Shown here piece by piece: positions 25,669 through 34,294 of a stretch of DNA of 49,511 nucleotides. A model generated the notes under the pieces. The model was not told the origin of the DNA. It saw nothing but the letters and a program-made list of their open reading frames with translations, and did not search any database. The DNA is from Nevskia soli DSM 19509 (lineage in GTDB: Bacteria; Pseudomonadota; Gammaproteobacteria; Nevskiales; Nevskiaceae): positions 1 to 49,511 of the forward strand of contig NZ_JONR01000038.1 in assembly GCF_000711955.1 (NCBI RefSeq), given 5' to 3'. Every line of letters starts with the position of its first letter. The first letter of the stretch is position 1. A program made the position numbers and the translations under genes.

Positions 25669-26339
25669 AGCCGGCGCTGGCAATTTTTGTGAAGACCCCG
25701 GGGCTCAGTCCGATCAAGACACGGCTCGCGGCCGGCATTGGCGAAGCCGCTGCTACTCAGTTTTATATCAAGGCCTTGATGGCAGTTCAAGCCGTCGTCG
25801 ACTCCTGTACCGGCTTTGTTTCGCCTCATTGGGCGGTGGCTGAGCATGAGGCACTAGGAACCGCCAGATGGAGTGGATATCCCCGTGTATATCAAGGGGC
25901 GGGCGGTCTCGGTGACCGCCTGGATGCCGTCTATTCCACTCTGCTGCATTCTCACGGGGCGGTGCTGATGATCGGGACCGATGCTCCTCAAATCACTCAG
26001 GCCCTTCTGCAAAATGCGGTGCGTGCTCTCGACCTCTCTGCCTTTGCTTTGGGCCGGGCTTGCGATGGAGGGTTCTGGCTCTTTGCAGGAAAGAAGGCGG
26101 TCCCCACTTCAGTGTGGACAACTGTTCCCTATTCAGAGTCCGGGACAGCGGCCATGCTGCAGTCGCACCTAATAGAGCACGGGCCCGTGCATGAACTCGA
26201 TAAAGTGACCGATGTTGACTATGACCCAGATCTCGACGTGGTACGTCATGAGCTATCTTCCTTGCTGAAGCCATTGCCTGAGCAGCAGGCTATGCTGACC
26301 TGGATAGACACGCTCCGTACTCTCCCTGCGGGAGCGTAA
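25665..26339 (+). CDS. arsenosugar cluster glycosyltransferase (TIGR04282/DUF2064-like)
   Basis: A 224-residue protein with the small GT-A fold of DUF2064. ALAIFVKTPGLSPIKTRLA at the N-terminus is the family's 'F.K.P..G.vKTRLa' nucleotide-binding loop. QGAGGLGDRL, MIGTDAPQIT (the DxD-like metal site in GTDxP) and GRACDGGFWLFA follow in the usual order. A TIGR04282-type protein is the regular partner of the TIGR04283 protein in arsS clusters. The ATG at 25665 overlaps the upstream stop as ATGA. The sugar nucleotide used is not known. Confidence 0.9.
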   Translation: MKPALAIFVKTPGLSPIKTRLAAGIGEAAATQFYIKALMAVQAVVDSCTGFVSPHWAVAEHEALGTARWSGYPRVYQGAGGLGDRLDAVYSTLLHSHGAVLMIGTDAPQITQALLQNAVRALDLSAFALGRACDGGFWLFAGKKAVPTSVWTTVPYSESGTAAMLQSHLIEHGPVHELDKVTDVDYDPDLDVVRHELSSLLKPLPEQQAMLTWIDTLRTLPAGA

Positions 26340-26429
26340 ATGGAATGAACTGCAGCCCTGCATCAGGTGCACAGGTTCTTGCCTTGTGCGGCCTTATTAG
26401 CGCGTGCGGTCGACGGACATGCCCGTTCA

Positions 26430-27218
26430 ATGAACCATAATGCACTTCGCCTAGTTGCGTTCTGTTCCCTATGGGTCACATTCGCTGCGGCGGAGTGGCA
26501 CTCGCCGCGTCATGTAGCAAAAGCCGAAAGGCTACGGCGCTGGCCGATAAACCTAAGCCTTGGTGTCATCGGTACCTTATGTCTTCAAGCAGTAATGCCA
26601 TGGCTTGCGGTCGATGCGGCGTTAATAGGCGAGGATCGGCAGATAGGGGGGCTGCATGCCCTGCACCTGCCTCCCCTCATCAAGGCAATGGCTGGCATCA
26701 TCACCCTGGATCTGAGCATCTACATGCAGCATCGCCTGATGCACCGCCTGCCGCTGCTTTGGCGGCTGCATCGGGTCCATCATACCGATGCTTCGCTGGA
26801 CGTAAGCTCTGCGACGCGCTTTCACCCAGCGGAAATCGCCCTTTCCATGGTCTGGAAGATCGGGGTGGTACTCGCATTTGGCATCGCTCCGGTGGCAGTG
26901 CTGTCCTTCGAGATTCTTCTTAGCTCGTTCGCATTGTTTACGCATGCCAACGTATCTATCCCGGAACGCTGGGAGTGCGTGATCCGCACGGTTTTCGTGA
27001 CGCCAGAAATGCACCGGATTCATCATTCTATTGAGCATGAAGAACACCGCCGAAACTTCTGCTTCCACTTGTCGCTGTGGGATCGGGTATTCGGGACATA
27101 CTGTGCGACTCCAATCGAGCCTCCACGCTCAATGAAATTGGGCCTCACAGGGCTTGGGTATCCAGCAGAGCAAACTTTGTTACGGCTGCTCCTAATGCCC
27201 CTAAAAAGAGAGGGATGA
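26430..27218 (+). CDS. fatty acid hydroxylase/sterol desaturase superfamily protein
   Basis: A 262-residue integral membrane di-iron protein. The histidine boxes are HRLMH, HRVHHTD and HRIHHSIEHEEHRRNF, the HxxxH, HxxHH and HxxHH pattern that binds two irons in sterol desaturases and fatty acid hydroxylases. Four hydrophobic segments surround them. The ATG at 26430 aligns with the usual N-terminus; a GTG at 26367 would add 21 residues. It follows the two glycosyltransferases on the same strand, with a 90-nt gap. A lipid-modifying role in making arsenolipid or phospholipid conjugates is a tempting inference but is not shown. Confidence 0.87.
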   Translation: MNHNALRLVAFCSLWVTFAAAEWHSPRHVAKAERLRRWPINLSLGVIGTLCLQAVMPWLAVDAALIGEDRQIGGLHALHLPPLIKAMAGIITLDLSIYMQHRLMHRLPLLWRLHRVHHTDASLDVSSATRFHPAEIALSMVWKIGVVLAFGIAPVAVLSFEILLSSFALFTHANVSIPERWECVIRTVFVTPEMHRIHHSIEHEEHRRNFCFHLSLWDRVFGTYCATPIEPPRSMKLGLTGLGYPAEQTLLRLLLMPLKREG

Positions 27219-27311
27219 CTAGCAGTACGCCGAAGGACGCAAAGTCGCGTCATTGGAACGATCAGAAAAACCGAGAATTGGCAGGTTAGTGATGTACAAC
27301 GTGAGGTTGAT

Positions 27312-28442
27312 ATGAAGGTACGAGCTGCTGTGTTGCGTAACCCGGGGGCTGTTGCCCCTTACTCGAACTCCAGGCCCTTGAGCATCGAGACAGTCGAGCT
27401 GGATCCACCCGGCCGCGGCGAAATTATGATACGAATCCGCGCGGCAGGTCTGTGTCATTCAGACCTATCGGTGATCGATGGATCGAGACCGCGCATTATG
27501 CCCATGGTAATGGGGCACGAAGGTGCGGGCGAGGTTGTCGAATGCGGGCCCGATGTGGTGGGACTTCGACCCGGCGATCTGGTTGTGCTGTCCTTCGTCC
27601 CGTCATGCGGACATTGCGGGCCCTGCGCCTCGGGGCGGCCAGCGCTTTGCGAACCGGGCGCCGGATCCAACACGGCCGGCACGCTCCTGACTGGATCAAG
27701 GCGGTGGCATCTGAACGACGGAAGTTCCGCAAACCATCACTTAGGTGTGTCGGCGTTTGCAGAGATGGCTGTAGTGTCCGCCCGTTCTGCGATCAAGGTC
27801 GACTCAAGCCTCAGGCCTGAGATCGCGGCGTTGTTCGGGTGTGCCGTACTGACTGGCGTTGGCGCGGCCGTAAACACCGCCCAGATCCGCCCTGGTGAAA
27901 GCGCCGCCGTATTTGGGCTCGGCGGTGTTGGTCTGGCGGCAGTCCTTGGCGCCAAGGCGGCCGGCGCCAATCCCTTGATTGCAGTGGACGTCCTCCAATC
28001 CAAGCTCGATGCCGCGCTTGAACTGGGTGCCACCTCTGCCATTAACGCGCGGGACCATGATGTGGTCGCCGCGATCAGGGACATGACTGGGGGTGGGGTC
28101 CACCACGCGATCGAGACTGTCGGCAGCGAGGCAGTCCTTGCGCAGGCGTATTCCGTAACGTGCCGCGGGGGCACGACTGTGACAGCAGGGTTGCCTCATC
28201 CCCACCGCATGTTTTCGGTGCCCGCTGTAAGCCTCGTCGCAGAAGAAAGGACAGTCAAAGGGTCGTATATGGGGTCTGCAGTTCCCTCGCGGGACATTCC
28301 CCGCTATATCGATCTTTATCGAGCGGGACTTCTGCCGGTTGACCGGTTGCTTACGCATCGATTGAGGCTCGACGATATCAACGAAGCCTTTGATCGGCTA
28401 TCCAAGGGGGCGGCGATCAGGCAAATCGTAGAGTTTGACTAG
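27312..28442 (+). CDS. zinc-dependent alcohol dehydrogenase (class III-like)
   Basis: A 376-residue medium-chain dehydrogenase. The catalytic zinc ligands are visible in GLCHSD (Cys) and GHEGAGEV (His-Glu). A structural zinc site is shown by CGHCGPCASGRPALC, and the NAD(H)-binding GLGGVGLAAVLGAKAAG sits near residue 198. The order and length fit the benzyl alcohol/class III (NDMA-dependent-like) group, which oxidises alcohols or formaldehyde adducts to aldehydes. It is 93 nt after the hydroxylase-like gene and may be independent. The alcohol made by the dehalogenase is a possible substrate, by inference only. Confidence 0.92.
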   Translation: MKVRAAVLRNPGAVAPYSNSRPLSIETVELDPPGRGEIMIRIRAAGLCHSDLSVIDGSRPRIMPMVMGHEGAGEVVECGPDVVGLRPGDLVVLSFVPSCGHCGPCASGRPALCEPGAGSNTAGTLLTGSRRWHLNDGSSANHHLGVSAFAEMAVVSARSAIKVDSSLRPEIAALFGCAVLTGVGAAVNTAQIRPGESAAVFGLGGVGLAAVLGAKAAGANPLIAVDVLQSKLDAALELGATSAINARDHDVVAAIRDMTGGGVHHAIETVGSEAVLAQAYSVTCRGGTTVTAGLPHPHRMFSVPAVSLVAEERTVKGSYMGSAVPSRDIPRYIDLYRAGLLPVDRLLTHRLRLDDINEAFDRLSKGAAIRQIVEFD

Positions 28443-28935
28443 GACGGGGATTTGTCGGACCTTTTGCGCTCCATCGCCGAAGCTTGCATCACAATGGATC
28501 AAGCATGGTCCGGGGCTAGCCAATTGTCCGCTGCTACTTGGAAACACTCGCTTCGATCTATCGAGTATTTGTAAAACAGATCAATCCGATAGATTGAAAG
28601 ACTTGGCCCTCTTCCGGAAGGCCAATTAGCCTTCCAGCGGAGAAATACAGACATGAAGGCGTGAGCCCTCGAATAAAAAAACGATCAAGGAGAGATGACG
28701 ACCAGGCTGTTGATGCTGGTCAAGCGTAGACCTGAAAGGTGATGGCAGCAGGTACTGCGCCGTGCTTCGTGATTGCGATTGGCAAGAATACTCTAAGCTG
28801 CGCGCACCAAAGTAGAGCGGGACCTACTTTCAATGAGCAGGGTCAAATATTGCTGAGAATAGACGGAACTGGTTGAACAATAACCATATCTTCATAGTCA
28901 AACCTTGGGTCCGAAAGCGGATTTTAGGTATCGAT
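28443..28935. other. intergenic region upstream of luxR with a candidate dyad
   Basis: No gene is supported. GACCAG (28700-28705) and CTGGTC (28716-28721) form a 22-bp dyad with a 10-nt spacer, about 215 nt before the LuxR start. GGAAGGC (28616-28622) and GCCTTCC (28629-28635) form a hairpin without a T-run. Either could be regulatory, but neither is a clear match to a lux box. Confidence 0.35.
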
Positions 28936-29703
28936 ATGCATGATCTTCTTCGCGCGACTGCAGAGATCTGTATCCAAATCGATAAGGCAAGGTCTCGTGC
29001 GGAAGTAAGGGACATATTAAAGCCAGCTGCCTCAATCGTTGGCGCCGTATTTGTGCTCTTCGGGATGCGTACTGGTCGAAGTATTACGCCGCCTCGACAG
29101 ATCGTCATCACGACCTATCCAAAGGCATGGCAGGAGTATTACGATGCCAATAAGGCCTATACCTTCGATCCTGTAATAAACAAGGCATTGCAGGGCGAGG
29201 GCGCCTTCCGATGGGATGGTCTGCATCATGATGAGAGGCAGGTAGCACTGCGCCGCGAATCGGTACGCAATGGCATGGAGTTTGGATTCTCATGCGCAGA
29301 CCGCGGAACTGATGGATCAATGGCTATCCTTTCTTTTTGTGGTGACCGTCCGATTGCTCCCTCCACTGAGCAATGGGAACAGGTGTCTGCAGGAGTTGTG
29401 CTTCTCACATCCGTTACAAATAAAGCGGTCACCCGTATTCTCGAGGCTAGTGCTAAAACATTCGGTAAGGCGCTGACCGCATCTGAATTGAGGGCGCTTG
29501 AGGTTCTTGCCAGTGGCAGCACCGGAAAGGAAGCTGCAGCCATCCTAGGAGTCAAGCCACGCACGATTCGGTACTACCTAGACCGCGCAGCAGACAAACT
29601 CGGGGTTGAGAGCCGAAAGGAGGCGGTTCTCAAAGCGGTTGCCGACGGAATCGTTGATACCCGACAATTTCCACCTGCAGGCTTCAAGTCTGCAACGGAT
29701 TAG
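28936..29703 (+). CDS. LuxR-family regulator with autoinducer-binding domain (no luxI nearby)
   Basis: A 255-residue regulator. The N-terminal acyl-homoserine-lactone pocket keeps W65, Y69, D78, P79 and W93, spaced exactly as W57, Y61, D70, P71 and W85 of LuxR. A glycine in FGFS stands where Gly113 is expected. The C-terminal GerE-type helix-turn-helix is LTASELRALEVLASGSTGKEAAAILGVKPRTIRYYL. The ATG at 28936 is preferred to a TTG at 28873. No luxI synthase is in the window, so it acts as a LuxR solo here. It lies directly before the transfer operon, across a convergent SnoaL-like gene, and could link density sensing to transfer. That link is inference. Confidence 0.92.
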   Translation: MHDLLRATAEICIQIDKARSRAEVRDILKPAASIVGAVFVLFGMRTGRSITPPRQIVITTYPKAWQEYYDANKAYTFDPVINKALQGEGAFRWDGLHHDERQVALRRESVRNGMEFGFSCADRGTDGSMAILSFCGDRPIAPSTEQWEQVSAGVVLLTSVTNKAVTRILEASAKTFGKALTASELRALEVLASGSTGKEAAAILGVKPRTIRYYLDRAADKLGVESRKEAVLKAVADGIVDTRQFPPAGFKSATD

Positions 29704-30190
29704 GATAGCCAGCCTTAGGCAGCGCGACACCAAGATCCCGCCGTAGCAGTGGTCGGCCGTAGTTCGCGTAGGTGTATTTTCCGACGATCTTCCCGCTCGT
29801 ATCGAAGTGAAAGACGTCGAGACCTTCCCAGCCGAATTGTCGCCCAACGAATGCGCTCACCACGAGCCTTTGCAAGGTCTGGGACACCCCGAATGTCTTT
29901 GCGCCCGATAGATCGTGGCGGCATACCCAACGGATCGCGGCCTTACGTTGGACGTCATCTATCAACCGGTCGTGCTCGTCGAATCGCATAGTTCCGAACG
30001 CGCCATTGAACTGCGGTTCGAACGCACGCCGGATGGCCGCTGGCCCGCGGTGCTCGGTGCCGTCACCAGGTTTGTACACCGCATCATCTGCAAAAAACAT
30101 CATCACCGCATTGAGGTCATTAACGTTGAAGGCCTCCACAAAGCGGTCAATCGTGTTTCGGAACATAGAGGCCGAGCTGAGGTGATCCAT
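29684..30190 (-). CDS. SnoaL-like (nuclear transport factor 2 fold) protein
   Basis: A 168-residue protein with an NTF2-like fold: FVEAFNVNDLNAVMMFFADDAVYKPGDGTEHRGPAAIRRAF is the usual first helix and sheet of SnoaL-like cyclases and ester hydrolases, and GKIVGKYTYANYGRP is a C-terminal strand. The ATG at 30190 follows GGAGAG. Its 3' end overlaps the convergent luxR gene by 20 nt. Family members include polyketide cyclases, epoxide hydrolases and small-molecule binders, so a specific reaction cannot be given. Confidence 0.8.
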   Translation of the reverse strand: MDHLSSASMFRNTIDRFVEAFNVNDLNAVMMFFADDAVYKPGDGTEHRGPAAIRRAFEPQFNGAFGTMRFDEHDRLIDDVQRKAAIRWVCRHDLSGAKTFGVSQTLQRLVVSAFVGRQFGWEGLDVFHFDTSGKIVGKYTYANYGRPLLRRDLGVALPKAGYPNPLQT

Positions 30191-30256
30191 TGTGCTCTCC
30201 GTCCTTGGTGGTTCGCTCGTCGTCCATAGAGTGGTCCAAACCGTACTGCGACGAAC

Positions 30257-30276
30257 TGTCACAAAGTGCAGTGACA
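30257..30276. promoter_or_regulatory. 20-bp dyad TGTCAC-N8-GTGACA in the transfer promoter region
   Basis: TGTCAC (30257-30262) and GTGACA (30271-30276) are perfect arms around an 8-nt spacer. The length equals that of lux-type boxes, and the dyad lies between the SnoaL-like gene and virB2, about 65 nt before virB2. A regulatory protein, possibly the nearby LuxR solo, may bind it. The dyad is seen; the binder is inferred. Confidence 0.5.
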
Positions 30277-30340
30277 CCAGTTTGAATTGCGTGATTTAGT
30301 CCGCTACACGGCATGGATGCCTGATGATGAGGACATGGAC

Positions 30341-30673
30341 ATGGACAGTTGTCATTCTACCCTGCAGCAGCGGGGATGGTGGCGAAAGAATCGGTTGTTC
30401 CTCTGCACAGCGTTTCTTCTAGCTGCCGCGGTGCCACTGGGTGCCCATGCCCAGGATATCGCCCCGATCACTGGGACCATGACGGCCATCCATGGCTTCT
30501 TGCAGTCCACCGCCATCCGCACCCTGGCTGCCATCGCCGTCATCGGCGTCGGCATCACTGCCATGATGGGCCGTATGCGCTGGGCTTGGGCGGGTTCGGT
30601 TATCGGTGGCATCGTGCTGATCTTTGGCGCTGACCAGTTTGTTTCCTTCTTCACTACCTCTGCCGGAGGCTGA
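30341..30673 (+). CDS. virB2: VirB2/TrbC-family major pilin
   Basis: A 110-residue pilin precursor. A signal peptide (KNRLFLCTAFLLAAAVPLGAHA) precedes a mature part with two hydrophobic helices, TAIRTLAAIAVIGVGITAMMG and WAGSVIGGIVLIFGADQFVSFF, the normal VirB2/TrbC hairpin. The ATG at 30341 is best placed 7 nt after GAGGA; ATGs at 30317 and 30335 are in frame. It is the first gene of the virB operon. The pilus subunit contacts recipient cells and carries the transfer channel. Confidence 0.9.
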   Translation: MDSCHSTLQQRGWWRKNRLFLCTAFLLAAAVPLGAHAQDIAPITGTMTAIHGFLQSTAIRTLAAIAVIGVGITAMMGRMRWAWAGSVIGGIVLIFGADQFVSFFTTSAGG

Positions 30674-30677
30674 AGCC

Positions 30678-30971
30678 GTGGGTGAGGAGCGCACAGCCCG
30701 CGACTGTCTGGTCGTTGGGATGACGCGCCCGCTGCTGCTGTGGGGTGTGACCTACAGCTACTTCGTTATCGAAGCGGTCGGCGCAACGGTTTTGTTCTTG
30801 ATGGGCAACAACCTCCTCTACCTGTTGACCATCGCGCCCTTGCATCTCGCGGGCGTGCTGTTGTGCAAGTGGGATCCGCGCTTCTTCGATATCCTGTTCA
30901 AGGCGGCACAGCATGCCCGGCCGGTCCGCAACCGACCGCTGTACCGCAGCAATCTCTACTTGCCGCGCTGA
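30678..30971 (+). CDS. virB3: VirB3/TrbD-like inner-membrane protein
   Basis: A 97-residue protein with two adjacent hydrophobic segments (about residues 20-60) and the VirB3-type end CKWDPRFFDIL. VirB3 sits in the inner membrane and works with VirB4 in pilus assembly. The GTG at 30678 is 8 nt after GGAGG. It lies between virB2 and virB4 in the standard order. Confidence 0.88.
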   Translation: MGEERTARDCLVVGMTRPLLLWGVTYSYFVIEAVGATVLFLMGNNLLYLLTIAPLHLAGVLLCKWDPRFFDILFKAAQHARPVRNRPLYRSNLYLPR

Positions 30972-30981
30972 GGGCATTCCG

Positions 30982-33429
30982 GTGCTGCTCCGTTCCGCCC
31001 AACTCCTCAAATCGGCGGCGGCGCGCACCCCGGCCGCTCGGATCGCTGCTCGCGACGCCGGCGCGGCGCAGCACATTCCCTACGTTCGCCACTGCGATCC
31101 CTGGACTCTCGATACCCGCAGCGGCGACCTGATCCAAACTCTCAAGCTGGAAGGCAAATCCTTCGAGACGGAAGATTCGCAAGAGCTTGACCGGCTCAAA
31201 GCCAACCGAAACACTCTGCTGCGCGCTTTGGCTGGCGGGGACTATGCACTTTGGCAGCACATCGTGCGTCGCCGCGTGCAGCCCGAGCTTGCAGGCGATA
31301 TCCCTCCGGATTTCGCCGCCGAACTGGACCGGAAGTGGTTCGCCCGTTTGCGCCACCGGCACCTCTACGTCAACGATCTCTACCTGAGCCTGGTCCGCCG
31401 CTGCCCGGCCGGAGCGGTGAGTTTTGCAGGACGCTTGCGGCGAGCATGGTCTCCCGGGAGGGACGAGGCGCAGCACACCTTACTGCAGAGGCAGACCCTG
31501 AAAGAGCTGCACCAGCAAGCCGAAAACCTGCAGGCCAAGCTGGCGCCGTACGGAGCGCGTCGACTCGGCTTGGTGGACGCAGGCGATGCTCAGCAATCCG
31601 AGCTCCTGCGCTTCATCGTCCATCTGCTGACGGGTCGCGACCGGCCAGTGCAGCTGCCGCTCGCCGCGGTGGACGGTTTCCTGGGCCGGACGGTTCCGGC
31701 CAGAGGCTTGGATGGATATCTCGCCAGCTCCACTGACTTTCTTGGCACCGAAGGCTTCGAAATGCGCGGCCCTGGCTGGTCGCGCTTTGGGGCAGTCCTA
31801 AGCATCAAGGAGTATGCGCCGCAGACCTGGCCGGGAATGCTGGACGCACTCTTCACTCTGCCGTGCGAGGCCGTCGTCACCCAGTCCTTCGGCTTCATCG
31901 GCCGCTCCACGGCGCTGGAAGCCCTGGCCCGGCAAGCCCGGATCATGGAAAACATCGAGGATCCGGCCCTGTCGCAGATCGACGAGATCGAGCAGGCCCG
32001 CGACGACCTCGCGAGTGGCCGGCTGGTCTATGGCAGCCACCACTTCTCCGTGGTCCCGATGGTTGAAAGCGCCGACGAGCTGGACCGTGCCTGCAACGAG
32101 GTGGACAAGCGCCTGACCGAACTGGGCCTGATCACGGTGCGGGAGTCGGGTGGAGCGATGGAGCTGGCACGCTGGGCCCAGCTCCCCGCCAACTTCGCCT
32201 ACATCGCCCGGCCGGCGCCGATCGCCAGCACCAACTTCGCCGCCTTCGCCTCGCTGCACAACTACGCCTACGGCAGACCTGCCGGCAACCACTGGGGTCC
32301 GGCGATCACCATCCTGGAGACGGTGTCGGGCACGCCCTACTTCTTCAACTTCCACGACGGCGACAACGGCAACACTGTCGTCGTCGGTGCCAGCGGCACG
32401 GGCAAGACGGCGCTCATGTGTTTCCTACTGTCGCAGGCTCTGCGCACCGGCGCGCGCCTGATCTACTTCGACAAGGACCGCGGCGCCGACCTGTTCATCC
32501 GCGCCATCGGCGGACGCTACAGCGTGATCCGCCAAGGCCAGCCCACCGGCTTCAATCCGTTGCGGCTGCCCGATTCCCCGGCGACCCGGGCGATGCTCGG
32601 CAATCTGCTTGCCGGCCTGCTGACCGCCCGGGGCGAAGCGCTCACGTCGCAGGAATCCCTGCTGGTGCAGAAAGCAGTGGACGACACCTTCAAGCTGCCG
32701 GAAGCGGAGCGGCGCCTGGCGGTGATTGCAGCGTTCTTCCCGCGGATCAGTGCCGGCAGTTTGGCCGAGCGGCTGCGGCCCTGGCACAGCGACGGTCAGT
32801 ACGGGTGGCTGTTCGACAACCCGGAAGACCGGCTGGCGTTGGACCAGGAAGTAATGGGCTTCGATCTCACCGAGGTGCTGGCCGAGCCCATCATCCGCGC
32901 TCCGGCGCTGTACTACATGCTGCAGCGGGTCGACCGCATCCTCAAGGAAGGGCGGCCGACCATCATCGTCATCGACGAGGGCTGGTCCGCCGTCGCCGAT
33001 CCAATCCTCGCTCCTCTCGTCAATAACTGGGAGCGGACTATCCGCAAGCGCGGTGGGCTGGTGCTGTTCGCTTCGCAGTCGCCAGAGTCGATTACCGAGG
33101 CGCCAATCGGCAAAGTCATCCTCGGCCAGTCGCCAACCCACATCTTCCTGCCCAGCCCCAACACCGAGCGCAAGGCCTTTGAGGGCTACAACCTCACCCA
33201 GCGCGAGCTGGACCTGATCCTGACCCTGGACAAGGAGAGCCGCTGCTTCCTGGTTAAACACGGCCAGCACAGCGTCGTCGCCAGATTGGATTTGGCCGGC
33301 ATGGCTGACGAGATCGCCATCCTGTCGGGCCGCCAGGAGACGGTGGAGCTGTTGGACCGGATTCTGCCGGAGACCGGCGAAGACCCGGCCGCTTGGCTGC
33401 CGGTATTTCGGCAACGGAGGAAGCAGTAA
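30982..33429 (+). CDS. virB4: VirB4/TrbE-family transfer ATPase
   Basis: An 815-residue ATPase that powers type IV secretion and pilus assembly at the inner membrane. The CagE/TrbE/VirB N-terminal domain covers about residues 160-370. The ATPase domain has Walker A GASGTGKTALM near residue 470 and Walker B TIIVIDEGW near 665, followed by the ASQSPESI sensor segment. The GTG at 30982 is 7 nt after GAGGG; an in-frame start farther upstream would overlap virB3. The stop TAA shares its last base with the virB5 ATG. Confidence 0.95.
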   Translation: MLLRSAQLLKSAAARTPAARIAARDAGAAQHIPYVRHCDPWTLDTRSGDLIQTLKLEGKSFETEDSQELDRLKANRNTLLRALAGGDYALWQHIVRRRVQPELAGDIPPDFAAELDRKWFARLRHRHLYVNDLYLSLVRRCPAGAVSFAGRLRRAWSPGRDEAQHTLLQRQTLKELHQQAENLQAKLAPYGARRLGLVDAGDAQQSELLRFIVHLLTGRDRPVQLPLAAVDGFLGRTVPARGLDGYLASSTDFLGTEGFEMRGPGWSRFGAVLSIKEYAPQTWPGMLDALFTLPCEAVVTQSFGFIGRSTALEALARQARIMENIEDPALSQIDEIEQARDDLASGRLVYGSHHFSVVPMVESADELDRACNEVDKRLTELGLITVRESGGAMELARWAQLPANFAYIARPAPIASTNFAAFASLHNYAYGRPAGNHWGPAITILETVSGTPYFFNFHDGDNGNTVVVGASGTGKTALMCFLLSQALRTGARLIYFDKDRGADLFIRAIGGRYSVIRQGQPTGFNPLRLPDSPATRAMLGNLLAGLLTARGEALTSQESLLVQKAVDDTFKLPEAERRLAVIAAFFPRISAGSLAERLRPWHSDGQYGWLFDNPEDRLALDQEVMGFDLTEVLAEPIIRAPALYYMLQRVDRILKEGRPTIIVIDEGWSAVADPILAPLVNNWERTIRKRGGLVLFASQSPESITEAPIGKVILGQSPTHIFLPSPNTERKAFEGYNLTQRELDLILTLDKESRCFLVKHGQHSVVARLDLAGMADEIAILSGRQETVELLDRILPETGEDPAAWLPVFRQRRKQ

Positions 33430-34154
33430 TGATCCTCAAACGAACCTTGATGGGTTGGTCGCTGTTGGCATGTACTGCGCTGATTAGCTCCGCCGGGGCC
33501 AGCGGCATGCCGGTCATCGACGTCGCCAACCTGGCGCAGGATATCCAGCAGTTCATGCAGTTGACGGCTCAACTCGAACGGCTGGAGCAGCAGTTGACGC
33601 AAGCTCAGCAGCAGTATCAGTCCATCACCGGCAGCCGCAACATGGGAGGCCTGTTCAACTCTCCGGTCGAGCAGCAGATGCGCAACTACGCCCCTGGGAG
33701 CTGGCAGCAGTCTCTCAGCATCCTCCAGCAGGGCGGCAATCCCGGCAGCGCGGCCGACGTTGCGCATGCCGCTCAGCTGTTCGCGCAGAATCAGGGCATC
33801 ACCCAGACCGGCGCCCAGGTGTTCCCCGGTCGCAGCGGCAACAACCCCGATGCCGTGGCCTACACCAGTAGCACCAACGCCACCGCCGCCGCGGCTGGCC
33901 TCAGCCAGGCAGCCTACGACCAGACCCAGGCGCGGATGCAGCGGGTGCAGCAGTACCTGGCCCAACTCAACGGCACCCAGGACCTCAAGGCCGCCATCGA
34001 TCTCAACGGCCGCCTCCTAGCCGAAGTGAATGAAGCCCTGACCCAACTGATCCAGCTGCAGGCCGCGCAGATGCAGGCGACCGGCAGCGCCAACGCCGCG
34101 CACCTGCGCGGCACCGTCGAGGAGGCGGCCTTCGTGCCGTACAGCCATCCGTGA
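33429..34154 (+). CDS. virB5: VirB5/TrbJ-like minor pilin protein
   Basis: A 241-residue exported protein. A signal peptide spans about residues 1-24 (WSLLACTALISSAGASG). The next stretch, about 30-60, is rich in Gln and Leu (LTAQLERLEQQLTQAQQQYQS) and should form the long helical bundle of VirB5, and a second helical part is near 165-220. VirB5 decorates the pilus tip and helps adhesion. TAATG couples it to virB4, and a GTGA overlap couples it to the next small lipoprotein gene. Confidence 0.9.
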   Translation: MILKRTLMGWSLLACTALISSAGASGMPVIDVANLAQDIQQFMQLTAQLERLEQQLTQAQQQYQSITGSRNMGGLFNSPVEQQMRNYAPGSWQQSLSILQQGGNPGSAADVAHAAQLFAQNQGITQTGAQVFPGRSGNNPDAVAYTSSTNATAAAAGLSQAAYDQTQARMQRVQQYLAQLNGTQDLKAAIDLNGRLLAEVNEALTQLIQLQAAQMQATGSANAAHLRGTVEEAAFVPYSHP

Positions 34155-34285
34155 AAGCCGTCGCCTTGTTGCTTGTTTCTATCCTGTTGGCCGCCTGCTC
34201 GCACGAGGATCTGAAGCCGCCTTGTCAGCATCCCGCTCTAGCCCTGGTCGGCGGCTGCGGTCCGTTGATCCCCCTCAACCGTTAG
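34151..34285 (+). CDS. virB7: small VirB7-like lipoprotein (44 aa)
   Basis: A 44-residue lipoprotein missed by length-filtered gene calls. GTG at 34151 overlaps the virB5 stop (GTGA). The signal sequence KAVALLLVSILLAAC has a lipobox ending at C16, and the mature part has two more cysteines. VirB7 proteins of this size anchor VirB9 in the outer membrane. Position between virB5 and virB6 fits. The family link rests on size, lipobox and place, so the symbol is provisional. Confidence 0.75.
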   Translation: MKAVALLLVSILLAACSHEDLKPPCQHPALALVGGCGPLIPLNR

Positions 34286-34294
34286 GAGGCCGCC

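Noticed and set aside
28700..28721. GACCAG-N10-CTGGTC as a lux box for the LuxR solo
   Set aside because: Arms and spacing differ from the usual lux-box form (CT-N12-AG); the dyad at 30257-30276 is a better candidate.
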